A stretch of DNA of 64,000 bases from Poseidonibacter parvus (GTDB lineage Bacteria > Campylobacterota > Campylobacteria > Campylobacterales > Arcobacteraceae), in the NCBI RefSeq assembly GCF_001956695.1, contig NZ_CP019070.1, positions 992,001-1,056,000 of the forward strand, in the 5' to 3' direction. Positions 53,127 through 61,396 of this stretch are shown here, one piece after another; the first letter of the stretch is position 1; the number at the start of each line of letters is the position of its first letter. Position numbers and translations under genes: made by a program. The notes below the pieces were generated by a model. That model made no database searches. It was given only the letters and a program-made list of their open reading frames with translations, and was not told the origin of the DNA.

Positions 53127-53496
53127 TGAAACAATAGATGATTACTTTGAAGCATTAGAAAGACTTAAGAATAATGTACCTATACGAATACCAAAAGGTA
53201 GTAAAATTAACAATGATAATGTATCTCTTGAAGCGGGTAGGAAAAAAGGTACAATTAAAAAATCACGACCTGTCTTTGATGAGCTTATTGAGGAAATCAA
53301 AAAAGCCAATGAAAAAGATATCAAGCCTATCCTAGAAGCACAAGACAAGGCAGACAAGTACAAAGAAAAGTTTATTCATTATAAAAAATTACATGAAGAA
53401 TGTTTGAATAGAGAGCTAATGTATTTAGAAAGAATTGATAAATTAGAGCAATTACTCAAAACAAATAGACCTATAAATAGTGAACATTTTAATTAA
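53119..53496 (+). CDS. Small coiled-coil accessory protein of the recombinase set
   Basis: 125 residues from the ATG at 53119, which has GGAG six bases before it (an ATG at 53107 is in frame). RIPKGSKINNDNVSLEAGRKKGTIKKSRPVFDELIEEI looks like an HTH with the EAGRKKGTIK turn, then a long coiled coil (DKADKYKEKFIHYKKLHEECLNRELMYLERIDKLEQLL). Proteins of this build follow the recombinases in Tn554-type (TnpC-like) and related elements and probably bind DNA next to them. Confidence 0.7.
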   Translation: MSSETIDDYFEALERLKNNVPIRIPKGSKINNDNVSLEAGRKKGTIKKSRPVFDELIEEIKKANEKDIKPILEAQDKADKYKEKFIHYKKLHEECLNRELMYLERIDKLEQLLKTNRPINSEHFN

Positions 53497-53524
53497 CTAT
53501 AATAATAATAATTAAGATATATTA

Positions 53525-56500
53525 ATGTATAAAAACAGAGAAAGGCTATTAGGTTTGGAAATAAAAAGAAGTGCAATAACTTATGCTGGATATGAATATC
53601 AAACTTTACAAGGGCTTTTAGTATTAGCTTATTGGTTAGATAATCCTAATGCTTTTAAAAGAGTTTGTTTTGAAGCGGATCAAGATGATATAGCTCAAGG
53701 AATTGATGATATTGTTATTGAGCGTCAAGATAGTAAGATTGACTATATACAGGTAAAATTTACTCCATCCCCTTACAAAGAAGAAAATTCATTTAGTTGG
53801 GATTGGTTACTAAAAAAAACAGGTAAAACAGCTAGGTCAAGATCTATATTAAAAAAAATATTTGATGCCGTAAAAGAAGTTCCACTAGAAAAAAGAGGTG
53901 ATATAACCTTATTAACAAACAAAATTCCAAATCGAGAAATTGAAAATTGTTTGAAAGATGGAAAGATCATATATGATTTTATAGGTCAAACTATACAAAC
54001 AGAGATAAAATCACAACTAGGAAATGAACATTTAGCTCGAACTTTTTTTGAAATACTTGATATTAAAGATACTCAGAAAAATTATCTAGAGTTATCACGA
54101 GAAGTTAGAACTGAATTAGAAAAACATTCTCTTAGTGATGGTATTGATAGATTGATTAATAGAGCTAGAGAATGGGCTAAACTTATAAATTATCCAACAG
54201 AGAATGGTTGGATAGAGTTGCATCATGTAAGAGAAATATTATCATCAAAAAGAGCAAAGCCAATACCTGAGTCATTTACTATCCCTGAAAACTATTGTCT
54301 TCCAGATAAAGAGTTTCATAATTTTCTATTGAACAAGGTTTCTAAATCAACTGGAGAAGTTATATCAATTAGCGGTGAACCAGGAAAAGGGAAAAGTACT
54401 TATTTAAGCTATTTATTTAATGAACTAGAAAGATTAGATATCCCAGTAATTCGTCATCATTATTTTTTACCAATTGATGATGGAACTCATGATAGATTAA
54501 GTTTTAATGTAATTGCTGAATCATTAATATTTCAGATAAAAAATGATTATAAGGAAGTTGACTCTATTTTTGATGATCCAGAAAAATTATATGAATCGTT
54601 AAAAAATTGTTCGGAGTATTATAAGAATCAAGAAAAACCATTTGTATTAATTATTGATGGTTTAGATCATGTATGGAGAGATAATCATAGAGATAAAAAA
54701 CCTCTTGATTATCTATTTAGAGAAATTCTTCCACTTCCTGATAACTTAGTTTTAATAGTAGGAACACAGCCTGTAGATGATGCATTACTACCTGATATTC
54801 TTCTTGAATATTCTCCTAAAAAAAGTTGGTTTAATTTACCTTCTATGTCAGCAGAATCCATATATGAATATTTAAATAGCCAAATTGCTTTTAATAGACT
54901 TTATATGAATTGTAGTAATGATATGATTGCAGAAGAAACTAAATCTATTTCAATTAAGCTATTTGAAATTACATTAGGCTATCCACTGCATGTAATTTAC
55001 TCCTGTGAATATATTGCAAATAGTGGTAATCCATTATCTATTTATGAAATAGATAAATTACCTCCTTGTGATGATAATAATATTGAAAGCTACTATACTA
55101 GATTATGGCGTAATTTAACACATAGTCAAAAAGATATACTTCATTTGTGTGCAGGTTTTTCTTTTATTTGGCCAAGAGATGCTTTTTCTGAGATTTTTGG
55201 TCAACCTAATAGTTATTCCAATTTAAATGCTGTTTCGCATCTTTTATATGAAGCTAAATCTGGAGTAAGACCATTTCATGAAAGTTTGATAGTCTTTGTT
55301 AGAAAGCAAACGGATCATATTGATAGAATTTTAGGTTTAGGTGATAGTGTATGTACTTGGCTTGATACTCAAGCTCCAGAGTATTTAAAAGAAAGTTGGC
55401 TATGGCTTTGTCAATCAAAAAGTGGAAATGCTCAGCCTTTAAGAGATGGTCTTTCAAGAGACTGGGTTATTGAAAGGTTATCAGAAGGATATAATGAAAA
55501 GCAACTAATACAATTATTTTCTAATGCTGAATCTATTGCTTTTAATGAGTTGAATTATTCTGAAGCATATAAGCATAGAGCACTAAAAATACGATTAATT
55601 AATGGTCCAGAGTTTCAAACTTGGAATCTTTCTCTTTTAAAAATATTATCTTTTAATTTATCCCCTGATTCATTAATTAATTTTGAGCTATCTGTATATC
55701 AAAACAATACTCCTAGAGAACTTGCAGTTTTATCAATTGCATTGTGGAATAGAAATGATTTTAGTAATGCAAAAATGATTGCTAATCAAGCCCTATCAAA
55801 ATATAGATCTCAAAGAAAACTTTATCAAAAAAGAAATAATGATGATGACACCATAGAACTCTTAGTACACGCAGGAGTTCTATCAGATGAATTAAATTAT
55901 GATAATATTTTTACTGAAGGTGTTTTTGAAAATTGGGATGAGTCTCTAATAACTGTCTTTACTAAAGCAGTTATTTATAAAAACGATATATCTCTCTTAA
56001 TTAAAGCTTTTAGTTATCTAATTGAATATAAAAGTGCCTATGAAATTGAATTATCCCTTCTTAAACAAAGTATTCTTGAAGAGTTTGATATTTTCTCTTG
56101 GGAAGAATTTGAATTAAACTATGAGCATCCAATGACAGAGTTTTATAAATTACTAATAGAAGAAGAATTTAATATAACTACTGATAATTTTCATGTGACA
56201 GATGGAAATTTTCCCTATGAATTAATAACATCTGTAAATTATTATGATTGGTTTTTTGAGTTATTAAGAATTAAACTTAGTGCTCAAGGAGATTTTTGTT
56301 GGTTAAATTTTCGGGCTGAAGAAAAACCCAGTGATACTACTTTTTTCTTAAATGAACTTACTGAATTGGCTAGTCTTATTGCTAATAACATAATAAATAA
56401 AAATAAAATGGATTTTTCTTCATTTTGTAGTTTATTAGAAACAGTATCTTTTTCTGAAGATATGAACTTTAGAATCAAGAGATCTATAATTTTATTTAAA

Positions 56501-59314
56501 CGTGATTGGATAAAAATTTCTGCAGATTTACATTTATTAATTAATCATACAACTATTAATTCTGATATTTTAAAAGAAGCTATGGATGGAGAGTTTTATT
56601 TGATAGATTGGATTAGGCTTTGGTATACTGACTCTAATTTAAATTTATTAACTGATGAAGCTGCAAATTTATTATTAGAAGAAGATTTAAAAAAACAAGC
56701 AATTGATTTAGAAGAAACAATAGAGCGTGGAAATAGAAATCTTGAATTAGCAAATATTGCTTTTAGACATAGTAATAACACTCTATTCAAAAAATGTATT
56801 TATCTATGTTGGGATTATGTGATTGGTTATGGGCACCACAAAGATACAACTATCTTTCATTTATTAGATTCTATAGAACATTTATCAAATAAATGTCCAA
56901 AAGAATCATTAACTTTTTTGAAAAGAATAGCCCCAATAATATTTAATATCTCTGATTTTACAGATGGAGATGAAACAAGACATGCAAAAAGTGATTTGAC
57001 AAAGTTATTAGCCAAGGTAAACTCTTCCATTTTAGTTTCAAAATATAAAAATGAAGTTGATGATGGAGAGTGGTATCATGCAGATGAAACCTTATCTGAA
57101 TTATTAAAAGTATCTAATTTTAATTCAATTACAACAAAAAGATTTTGTTTAACTGGTTTACCTGACCAATGTCATGAAACAATAATTAATAAAGCTAATA
57201 CAGATAATCCAATAGCTGTAGAATTAATAGAAGAAATCAATAACTTATTTAATATAAACATATTAGAAGAAAAAGAAACAACTCATAATACTTCTAGCAA
57301 TTCATTATTATCCTCAGAAGTGGAAAACTTAGATCCTTCACTTTATCCTCCTGAAAATGTTTTAGAATTAGATGAACTTATTAAAAATGATTATAAATCA
57401 AAAGACTTTTGGCCAGAGTGGTATACTTTTTGGGTTGAAAATGGGAAAGAACAAGAATTGGTAGAAACACTTCCAGATTTTTTATCTAATGTTATAGATA
57501 AGTTTAATTATAAAGCTTGTTTATATGATAACCTTTTTCATAGTATTAAAAAATTTAAAGGAAAGAAAAAAGCTTTTGAATATTTAATTAATGCACATAT
57601 TTATTCAAGTGGCTGGGAAAAATGGTATAGTTCGGAAGAAGATTCGTTTAATCGATTAGATATTGTTGCAAATATTTACCCTAAAGAAATAGATGGATTT
57701 ATATTAAAAACTACAAAACAAATTGATAAATGGAAATCTTATTCTGAAAACTTGATTATTCCAAGTGATAGACTAGTTTACTTGATGGTAGCTGCTGATA
57801 AAAAAGATGAAGCAGTTGATCTTATAGAATCAATGTTATTCTGCATTGAAAATGATGTAAGAAACCTAAATCTTAAAGAACCTAGCTGGGATTGGAATAT
57901 CACATTAACTGAAGATGAAATATTTATTAACATGTTAACTCCAAGATTAAAATGGCCTGTACCAACTATTAAGCTTTTTGTTTTACAACAATTATCACAA
58001 CTATTATTAGAGAAAACTGTTCTTGTTGAAAATGCTCTAATAAAACTATTACAAGAAACAAAACAAGAATCAGAATATATTGAAATTTTATCGATATTAT
58101 TACTAGCAAAAGATTTTGGATATAAACCTAGTCTTGAGTTTGGTAATTATATTAATGCTAGATCTATACTTTCAGATATGATAATTGATGAACTTAAGCT
58201 TACAAAAAAAGGTAAATATTCAACTAGCTTTACTCCTTATATTATATATTCCGAGGATGATAAAGGATTTAAAAAAGTACAAGGTGGACATGTTCACCTT
58301 ATATACAAAACTCTTTTACAAAAAGAAGAAGATAAAACAGATATACCTTTTGTAGATTATTACCAGTCAGAATGGGTTAGGACTTTTGAATATGCCCCAA
58401 GTAAAAGTGATAATATAGACTATTTCTTCGGTTCAAAAAGGGAAAATACAGCACAATTTTATACAAACACAACACATAGAGGACGTTCTGCATATTTAAG
58501 AACATTAGAAATTGCAAAACAATTTTATGGAATGCCAATAGATTATGCTAAACACCTTGCTATACCAGCCTTGCCAATTGAACCTACATTTAATAAAATG
58601 TTACCTATCAAATCAAATTGGATTGCAAATTGGGTTTATCAAGATGAAGTTAATGAATCTAATTTATTAGATTTTATTAATCAATGTGTAGTAAATTTAC
58701 AAAAGGAAGATAAAAATTTAGAATTAGGTAGTCTTTCTTTCCCTTTTCAAATTGATGAAAATAATTGGCTAGATATCACAATTGTTAAAGCCGTAGTTTG
58801 TCCTGATGAAATTATATCTAATATTATGATAGAAGAAAAAAATAATGCAATTTGCTATGGAGAAAAGCTAGATAGTAAAATTACTTATTTTTGTCATGAG
58901 CTAGAGAAGGGAAAAAGTATTTTTCAACTAACTGGCACAACATATCCTATATCACGATTTGGCCATTTTTATTCAGATTTAGAAACTAGAGGTATTTATA
59001 TACCATTAACCTATGATAAAAACAAAGACGTTATAGCTGAACCAGGTAATGGACAGTTGAATTTCCTACTAGAAGATAATATAATAGGAACAGCAGGTTA
59101 TTGGTATTACAAATGGGAACCTACACATCCTAAAAAGATAATATCATTATGTGGAACTTATACCTTATTATCAAAATCTACCATTACTCAATGGATTAAT
59201 AAAAATTTTAATAAATGGGAACATGTATATATTTGTAAAGTATCTATAATTGAAAGGGATAGGATACATAACCAATACAATACAAGAGAAAAATATTTTA
59301 TTCTAGAGATATAA
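53525..59314 (+). CDS. 1,929-residue DUF4297/Cap4-like nuclease fused to a STAND-type NTPase
   Basis: N-terminal nuclease domain: GYEYQTLQGLLVL, VCFEADQDDIAQGIDDIVIE (Glu50, Asp61/62) and IDYIQVKFT (Gln76-x-Lys78), matching DUF4297/Cap4-type PD-(D/E)xK endonucleases. P-loop GEPGKGKST (284-292), Walker B FVLIIDGLDHVW (373-384), then a sensor-like VLIVGTQPV. The following ~1,500 residues are helical repeats and a C-terminal domain (RTFEYAPSKSDNIDYFFG, HRGRSAYLRTLEIAKQFYG). This layout is that of antiviral STAND proteins (Avs3 has a Cap4 nuclease), but the C-terminal sensor is not one I recognise. It would cut DNA on sensing a phage protein (inference). Cargo of the element; ribosome site weak. 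Confidence 0.75.
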   Translation: MYKNRERLLGLEIKRSAITYAGYEYQTLQGLLVLAYWLDNPNAFKRVCFEADQDDIAQGIDDIVIERQDSKIDYIQVKFTPSPYKEENSFSWDWLLKKTGKTARSRSILKKIFDAVKEVPLEKRGDITLLTNKIPNREIENCLKDGKIIYDFIGQTIQTEIKSQLGNEHLARTFFEILDIKDTQKNYLELSREVRTELEKHSLSDGIDRLINRAREWAKLINYPTENGWIELHHVREILSSKRAKPIPESFTIPENYCLPDKEFHNFLLNKVSKSTGEVISISGEPGKGKSTYLSYLFNELERLDIPVIRHHYFLPIDDGTHDRLSFNVIAESLIFQIKNDYKEVDSIFDDPEKLYESLKNCSEYYKNQEKPFVLIIDGLDHVWRDNHRDKKPLDYLFREILPLPDNLVLIVGTQPVDDALLPDILLEYSPKKSWFNLPSMSAESIYEYLNSQIAFNRLYMNCSNDMIAEETKSISIKLFEITLGYPLHVIYSCEYIANSGNPLSIYEIDKLPPCDDNNIESYYTRLWRNLTHSQKDILHLCAGFSFIWPRDAFSEIFGQPNSYSNLNAVSHLLYEAKSGVRPFHESLIVFVRKQTDHIDRILGLGDSVCTWLDTQAPEYLKESWLWLCQSKSGNAQPLRDGLSRDWVIERLSEGYNEKQLIQLFSNAESIAFNELNYSEAYKHRALKIRLINGPEFQTWNLSLLKILSFNLSPDSLINFELSVYQNNTPRELAVLSIALWNRNDFSNAKMIANQALSKYRSQRKLYQKRNNDDDTIELLVHAGVLSDELNYDNIFTEGVFENWDESLITVFTKAVIYKNDISLLIKAFSYLIEYKSAYEIELSLLKQSILEEFDIFSWEEFELNYEHPMTEFYKLLIEEEFNITTDNFHVTDGNFPYELITSVNYYDWFFELLRIKLSAQGDFCWLNFRAEEKPSDTTFFLNELTELASLIANNIINKNKMDFSSFCSLLETVSFSEDMNFRIKRSIILFKRDWIKISADLHLLINHTTINSDILKEAMDGEFYLIDWIRLWYTDSNLNLLTDEAANLLLEEDLKKQAIDLEETIERGNRNLELANIAFRHSNNTLFKKCIYLCWDYVIGYGHHKDTTIFHLLDSIEHLSNKCPKESLTFLKRIAPIIFNISDFTDGDETRHAKSDLTKLLAKVNSSILVSKYKNEVDDGEWYHADETLSELLKVSNFNSITTKRFCLTGLPDQCHETIINKANTDNPIAVELIEEINNLFNINILEEKETTHNTSSNSLLSSEVENLDPSLYPPENVLELDELIKNDYKSKDFWPEWYTFWVENGKEQELVETLPDFLSNVIDKFNYKACLYDNLFHSIKKFKGKKKAFEYLINAHIYSSGWEKWYSSEEDSFNRLDIVANIYPKEIDGFILKTTKQIDKWKSYSENLIIPSDRLVYLMVAADKKDEAVDLIESMLFCIENDVRNLNLKEPSWDWNITLTEDEIFINMLTPRLKWPVPTIKLFVLQQLSQLLLEKTVLVENALIKLLQETKQESEYIEILSILLLAKDFGYKPSLEFGNYINARSILSDMIIDELKLTKKGKYSTSFTPYIIYSEDDKGFKKVQGGHVHLIYKTLLQKEEDKTDIPFVDYYQSEWVRTFEYAPSKSDNIDYFFGSKRENTAQFYTNTTHRGRSAYLRTLEIAKQFYGMPIDYAKHLAIPALPIEPTFNKMLPIKSNWIANWVYQDEVNESNLLDFINQCVVNLQKEDKNLELGSLSFPFQIDENNWLDITIVKAVVCPDEIISNIMIEEKNNAICYGEKLDSKITYFCHELEKGKSIFQLTGTTYPISRFGHFYSDLETRGIYIPLTYDKNKDVIAEPGNGQLNFLLEDNIIGTAGYWYYKWEPTHPKKIISLCGTYTLLSKSTITQWINKNFNKWEHVYICKVSIIERDRIHNQYNTREKYFILEI

Positions 59315-59334
59315 AAATTTAAAAAGGAACTAAT

Positions 59335-60227
59335 ATGAGATTTGAAGAATAACTATTAAATATAAAAAACAAAGCTTATTTATATACTAAATTTTTAATA
59401 GGGATTGAAGCTCTTTCTTATGAAAAAAGATTAATACCTTTATATTTAGATACTAATCATACCTTTGAAAGAAAATATGATAATACTTTTGCTAATGCAA
59501 TTTATTCTTATGAAGATGAGAATTTGCACATATACCATCTTGAGGTTTTAGAACATGGTATGTATTCAGATGATTATACTGCATCTATAGATAAAATTGA
59601 AAGTGCACTAAAGAATGAAGAAACTTATTTAGAAAATGAGATTAATGAAACAAAAGTTAATCTAAATGATTATAAATTAAATAATCAAGATAAAACTATA
59701 TTGTTTAACTTTGAATTTTTAGGCACTATGGATGATGCCTTCACAATTGATGATTGGGGATATTATATTTATTTAGAACTATTGAAAGATAATTCAGAGA
59801 ATTTTTGGAGCTTTTTACTTATCCAGTCAGAAGAACTAAAAGAAGAAAAGAGATTTGACTTAGCTTTTTTGCTAATATTTTCAGCACTTGAGAATTATTT
59901 AAATTTAAATATAGAATTACTTCAAAACAATTATTATAAAGAATTAAATTTAGAAGGTATGGATTTAAAGTTAAAATATAGTTTTTTACTAAAAGATAAA
60001 TTAGAAGTTAATACAGGTGATAAAGAAGAACATCCATGTAAAGATCTTATAATGAAAAATTTAGTGAATTATATAAGTTTAGAAATAGCGTTGCACACGG
60101 AAAAGAACGTAATATAACTGAGCAAGACTGTGAAGAGTGTTTTGATACATTTATCTTTACATATATTACGATTAATTATAAACCTAAAAACAATCAAGAA
60201 TTATTAAATTACATTAAAAAATATTAA
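59335..60227 (+). pseudogene. Broken HEPN-like partner gene (nonsense plus frameshift)
   Basis: An ATG with a strong ribosome site (AAAAAGGAACTAAT) opens a frame that meets TAA at codon 6 (59350-59352), then runs on in frame to 60117. At about 60,082 the frame shifts: restoring one base (TTAAGAAAT for TTAGAAAT) makes the text read SLRNSVAHGKERNITEQDCEECFDTF...NYIKKY to a stop at 60227. RNSVAH is the R-x4-H motif of HEPN-type RNases or substrate-binding proteins. Without the changes the protein would have ~297 residues, helical. It follows the giant NTPase by 20 bases, so it is probably its inactivated partner. Confidence 0.7.
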
Positions 60228-60246
60228 TTGTTATGAAATATAAATA

Positions 60247-60370
60247 TGGACAATTCTAAATTTGAAATTATTGTATTTACTAGATAAATGGACATGTTTT
60301 AAAATTTTAAAAGTAGGATTTTAATGTATTTTATAGCTTGTCCATTTTTTAAAATATTTTCGTATAATAG
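60247..60370. repeat. Right end of the inserted element with TGGACA/TGTCCA motifs
   Basis: TGGACA at 60247-60252 and 60289-60294 and, inverted, TGTCCA at 60339-60344; AAATGGACA and TGTCCATTT are a perfect 9 bp inverted repeat. The junction to host endA is at about 60,370. Similar to the left end in motif and arrangement. Confidence 0.55.
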
Positions 60371-60809
60371 GGAACATGTAATGCCAGCACATAACTTTGG
60401 TAAGCATTTACCTTGTTGGAATAAAGGTGGTAGAAAAGCTTGTAGAAGAGATAATACCTTTAGCGTAATGGAATCTGATATGCATAATTTAGTACCTTCT
60501 ATAGGTGAAGTAAATGGTGATAGATCTAATTATAGGTTTGCATCTAATAATCCAAGAATAGGGCAGTATGGTAATTGTGAATTTGAAGTAAGTTTTAAAA
60601 CAAAAAGAGCATATCCTAAAAAAGAAATTAGAGGAGATATTGCAAGAATATATTTCTATATGAGTGATAAGTATAATATAAGACTCTCAAAACAAGAACG
60701 AAGACTAATGGAAGTTTGGAATAAACAAGATCCTGTTGATAATTGGGAAAGAATCAAAAATAAAAGAGTTTTTAAATTACAAGGTACTATAAATAAGTTT
60801 ATTAAGTAG
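60371..60809 (+). pseudogene. endA: 3' part of the split endonuclease I gene
   Basis: From 60372 the frame reads EHVMPAHNFGKHLPCW, NKGGRKACRRDN, ESDMHNLVPSIGEVNGDRSNY, a basic linker and a normal end. It carries the catalytic His pair but lacks the signal peptide and N-terminal region, which lie at 46959-47219. The open frame in this window begins at 60324 with element-derived codons (YFIACPFFKIFSYNR); this is not a real EndA start. Confidence 0.85.
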
Positions 60810-60862
60810 TTTATTTATTTAATATATTATAATACTTTAAATTATTTTTAAAGGTTGCAAAT

Positions 60863-61276
60863 ATGCCTACAATAACTATTAAATTAGATCTTTCATCTGA
60901 CTTACAATATCGTATTGATAAAAAACTCAAAAATAAAAAGAAACCTTTAGAAGAATATTTATTAGAACTTATTGAAAATGACTTTGCGCCTATTTTTCAG
61001 TTTGAGCATGAGTATTATTTTAATTCATCATCTAATAAACTTTTCCATAAAGAACAAGAAATTGAATTAACAAAGCTTGAAAAGAAGTTTTTACTATACT
61101 TACTATCTAATCAAGATAAATTTTGCTCAATTGAAGATATAAAAGAAAATGTCTGGGAAGGTAAGAATATGAGTATTTTTACAATGAGAAATATAATAAA
61201 GAATATAAGAGAAAAAACATATTATCAACTAATCAGAAATAAGTCTAATCATGGATATAGGATAATTATCAAGTAA
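60863..61276 (+). CDS. Winged-helix DNA-binding protein with RHH-like N-terminus
   Basis: 137 residues. Residues 1-40 (PTITIKLDLSSDLQYRIDKKLKNKKKPLEEYLLELIE) look like a ribbon-helix-helix or dimerisation segment. Residues 68-137 (IELTKLEKKFLLYLLSNQDKFCSIEDIKENVW, MSIFTMRNIIKNIREK, IRNKSNHGYRIII) match the OmpR/PhoB C-terminal winged helix, without a receiver domain. Role unknown; perhaps a local regulator. Ribosome site AAAGGTTGCAAAT. Confidence 0.7.
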   Translation: MPTITIKLDLSSDLQYRIDKKLKNKKKPLEEYLLELIENDFAPIFQFEHEYYFNSSSNKLFHKEQEIELTKLEKKFLLYLLSNQDKFCSIEDIKENVWEGKNMSIFTMRNIIKNIREKTYYQLIRNKSNHGYRIIIK

Positions 61277-61396
61277 ATTATTATTCTTTCATTTAATGAA
61301 TCAAAGTTCCAAAATTTAAACTTAAAAGACATATAATAAATATATAATTTTATTATCAATTAAATAAATTTAATATCGATATAATTTAGGAGAAGT

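Larger units (their letters stand above)
47213..60370 (+). mobile_element. About 13.2 kb recombinase-trio element inserted in endA
   Basis: Boundaries are set by the split endA gene: host sequence reads GTAGAGTG on the left and GGGAACATGTAATG on the right, which join to a normal Trp-Glu-His-Val coding sequence. Content: intact endA copy, three tyrosine-recombinase-like genes, a coiled-coil gene, a giant nuclease-NTPase and a broken HEPN-type gene, all on the plus strand. The genes are packed with overlaps of 1-20 bases. The plan (recombinase set followed by defence cargo, insertion in a set site without obvious target duplication) is like Tn554-type and gamma-mobile-trio elements; RIT elements also carry three recombinases but these are much shorter. 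Confidence 0.8.

Noticed and set aside
59524-60117. Stand-alone 197-residue protein starting at 59524
   Set aside because: The frame continues upstream to a good ribosome site at 59335, interrupted only by one TAA, and the last codons are out of frame with the conserved HEPN end.
60324-60370. Start of a complete small EndA at 60324
   Set aside because: The first 15 codons are element-end sequence without signal peptide; homology to EndA begins exactly at EHV, where the other half of the gene stops.
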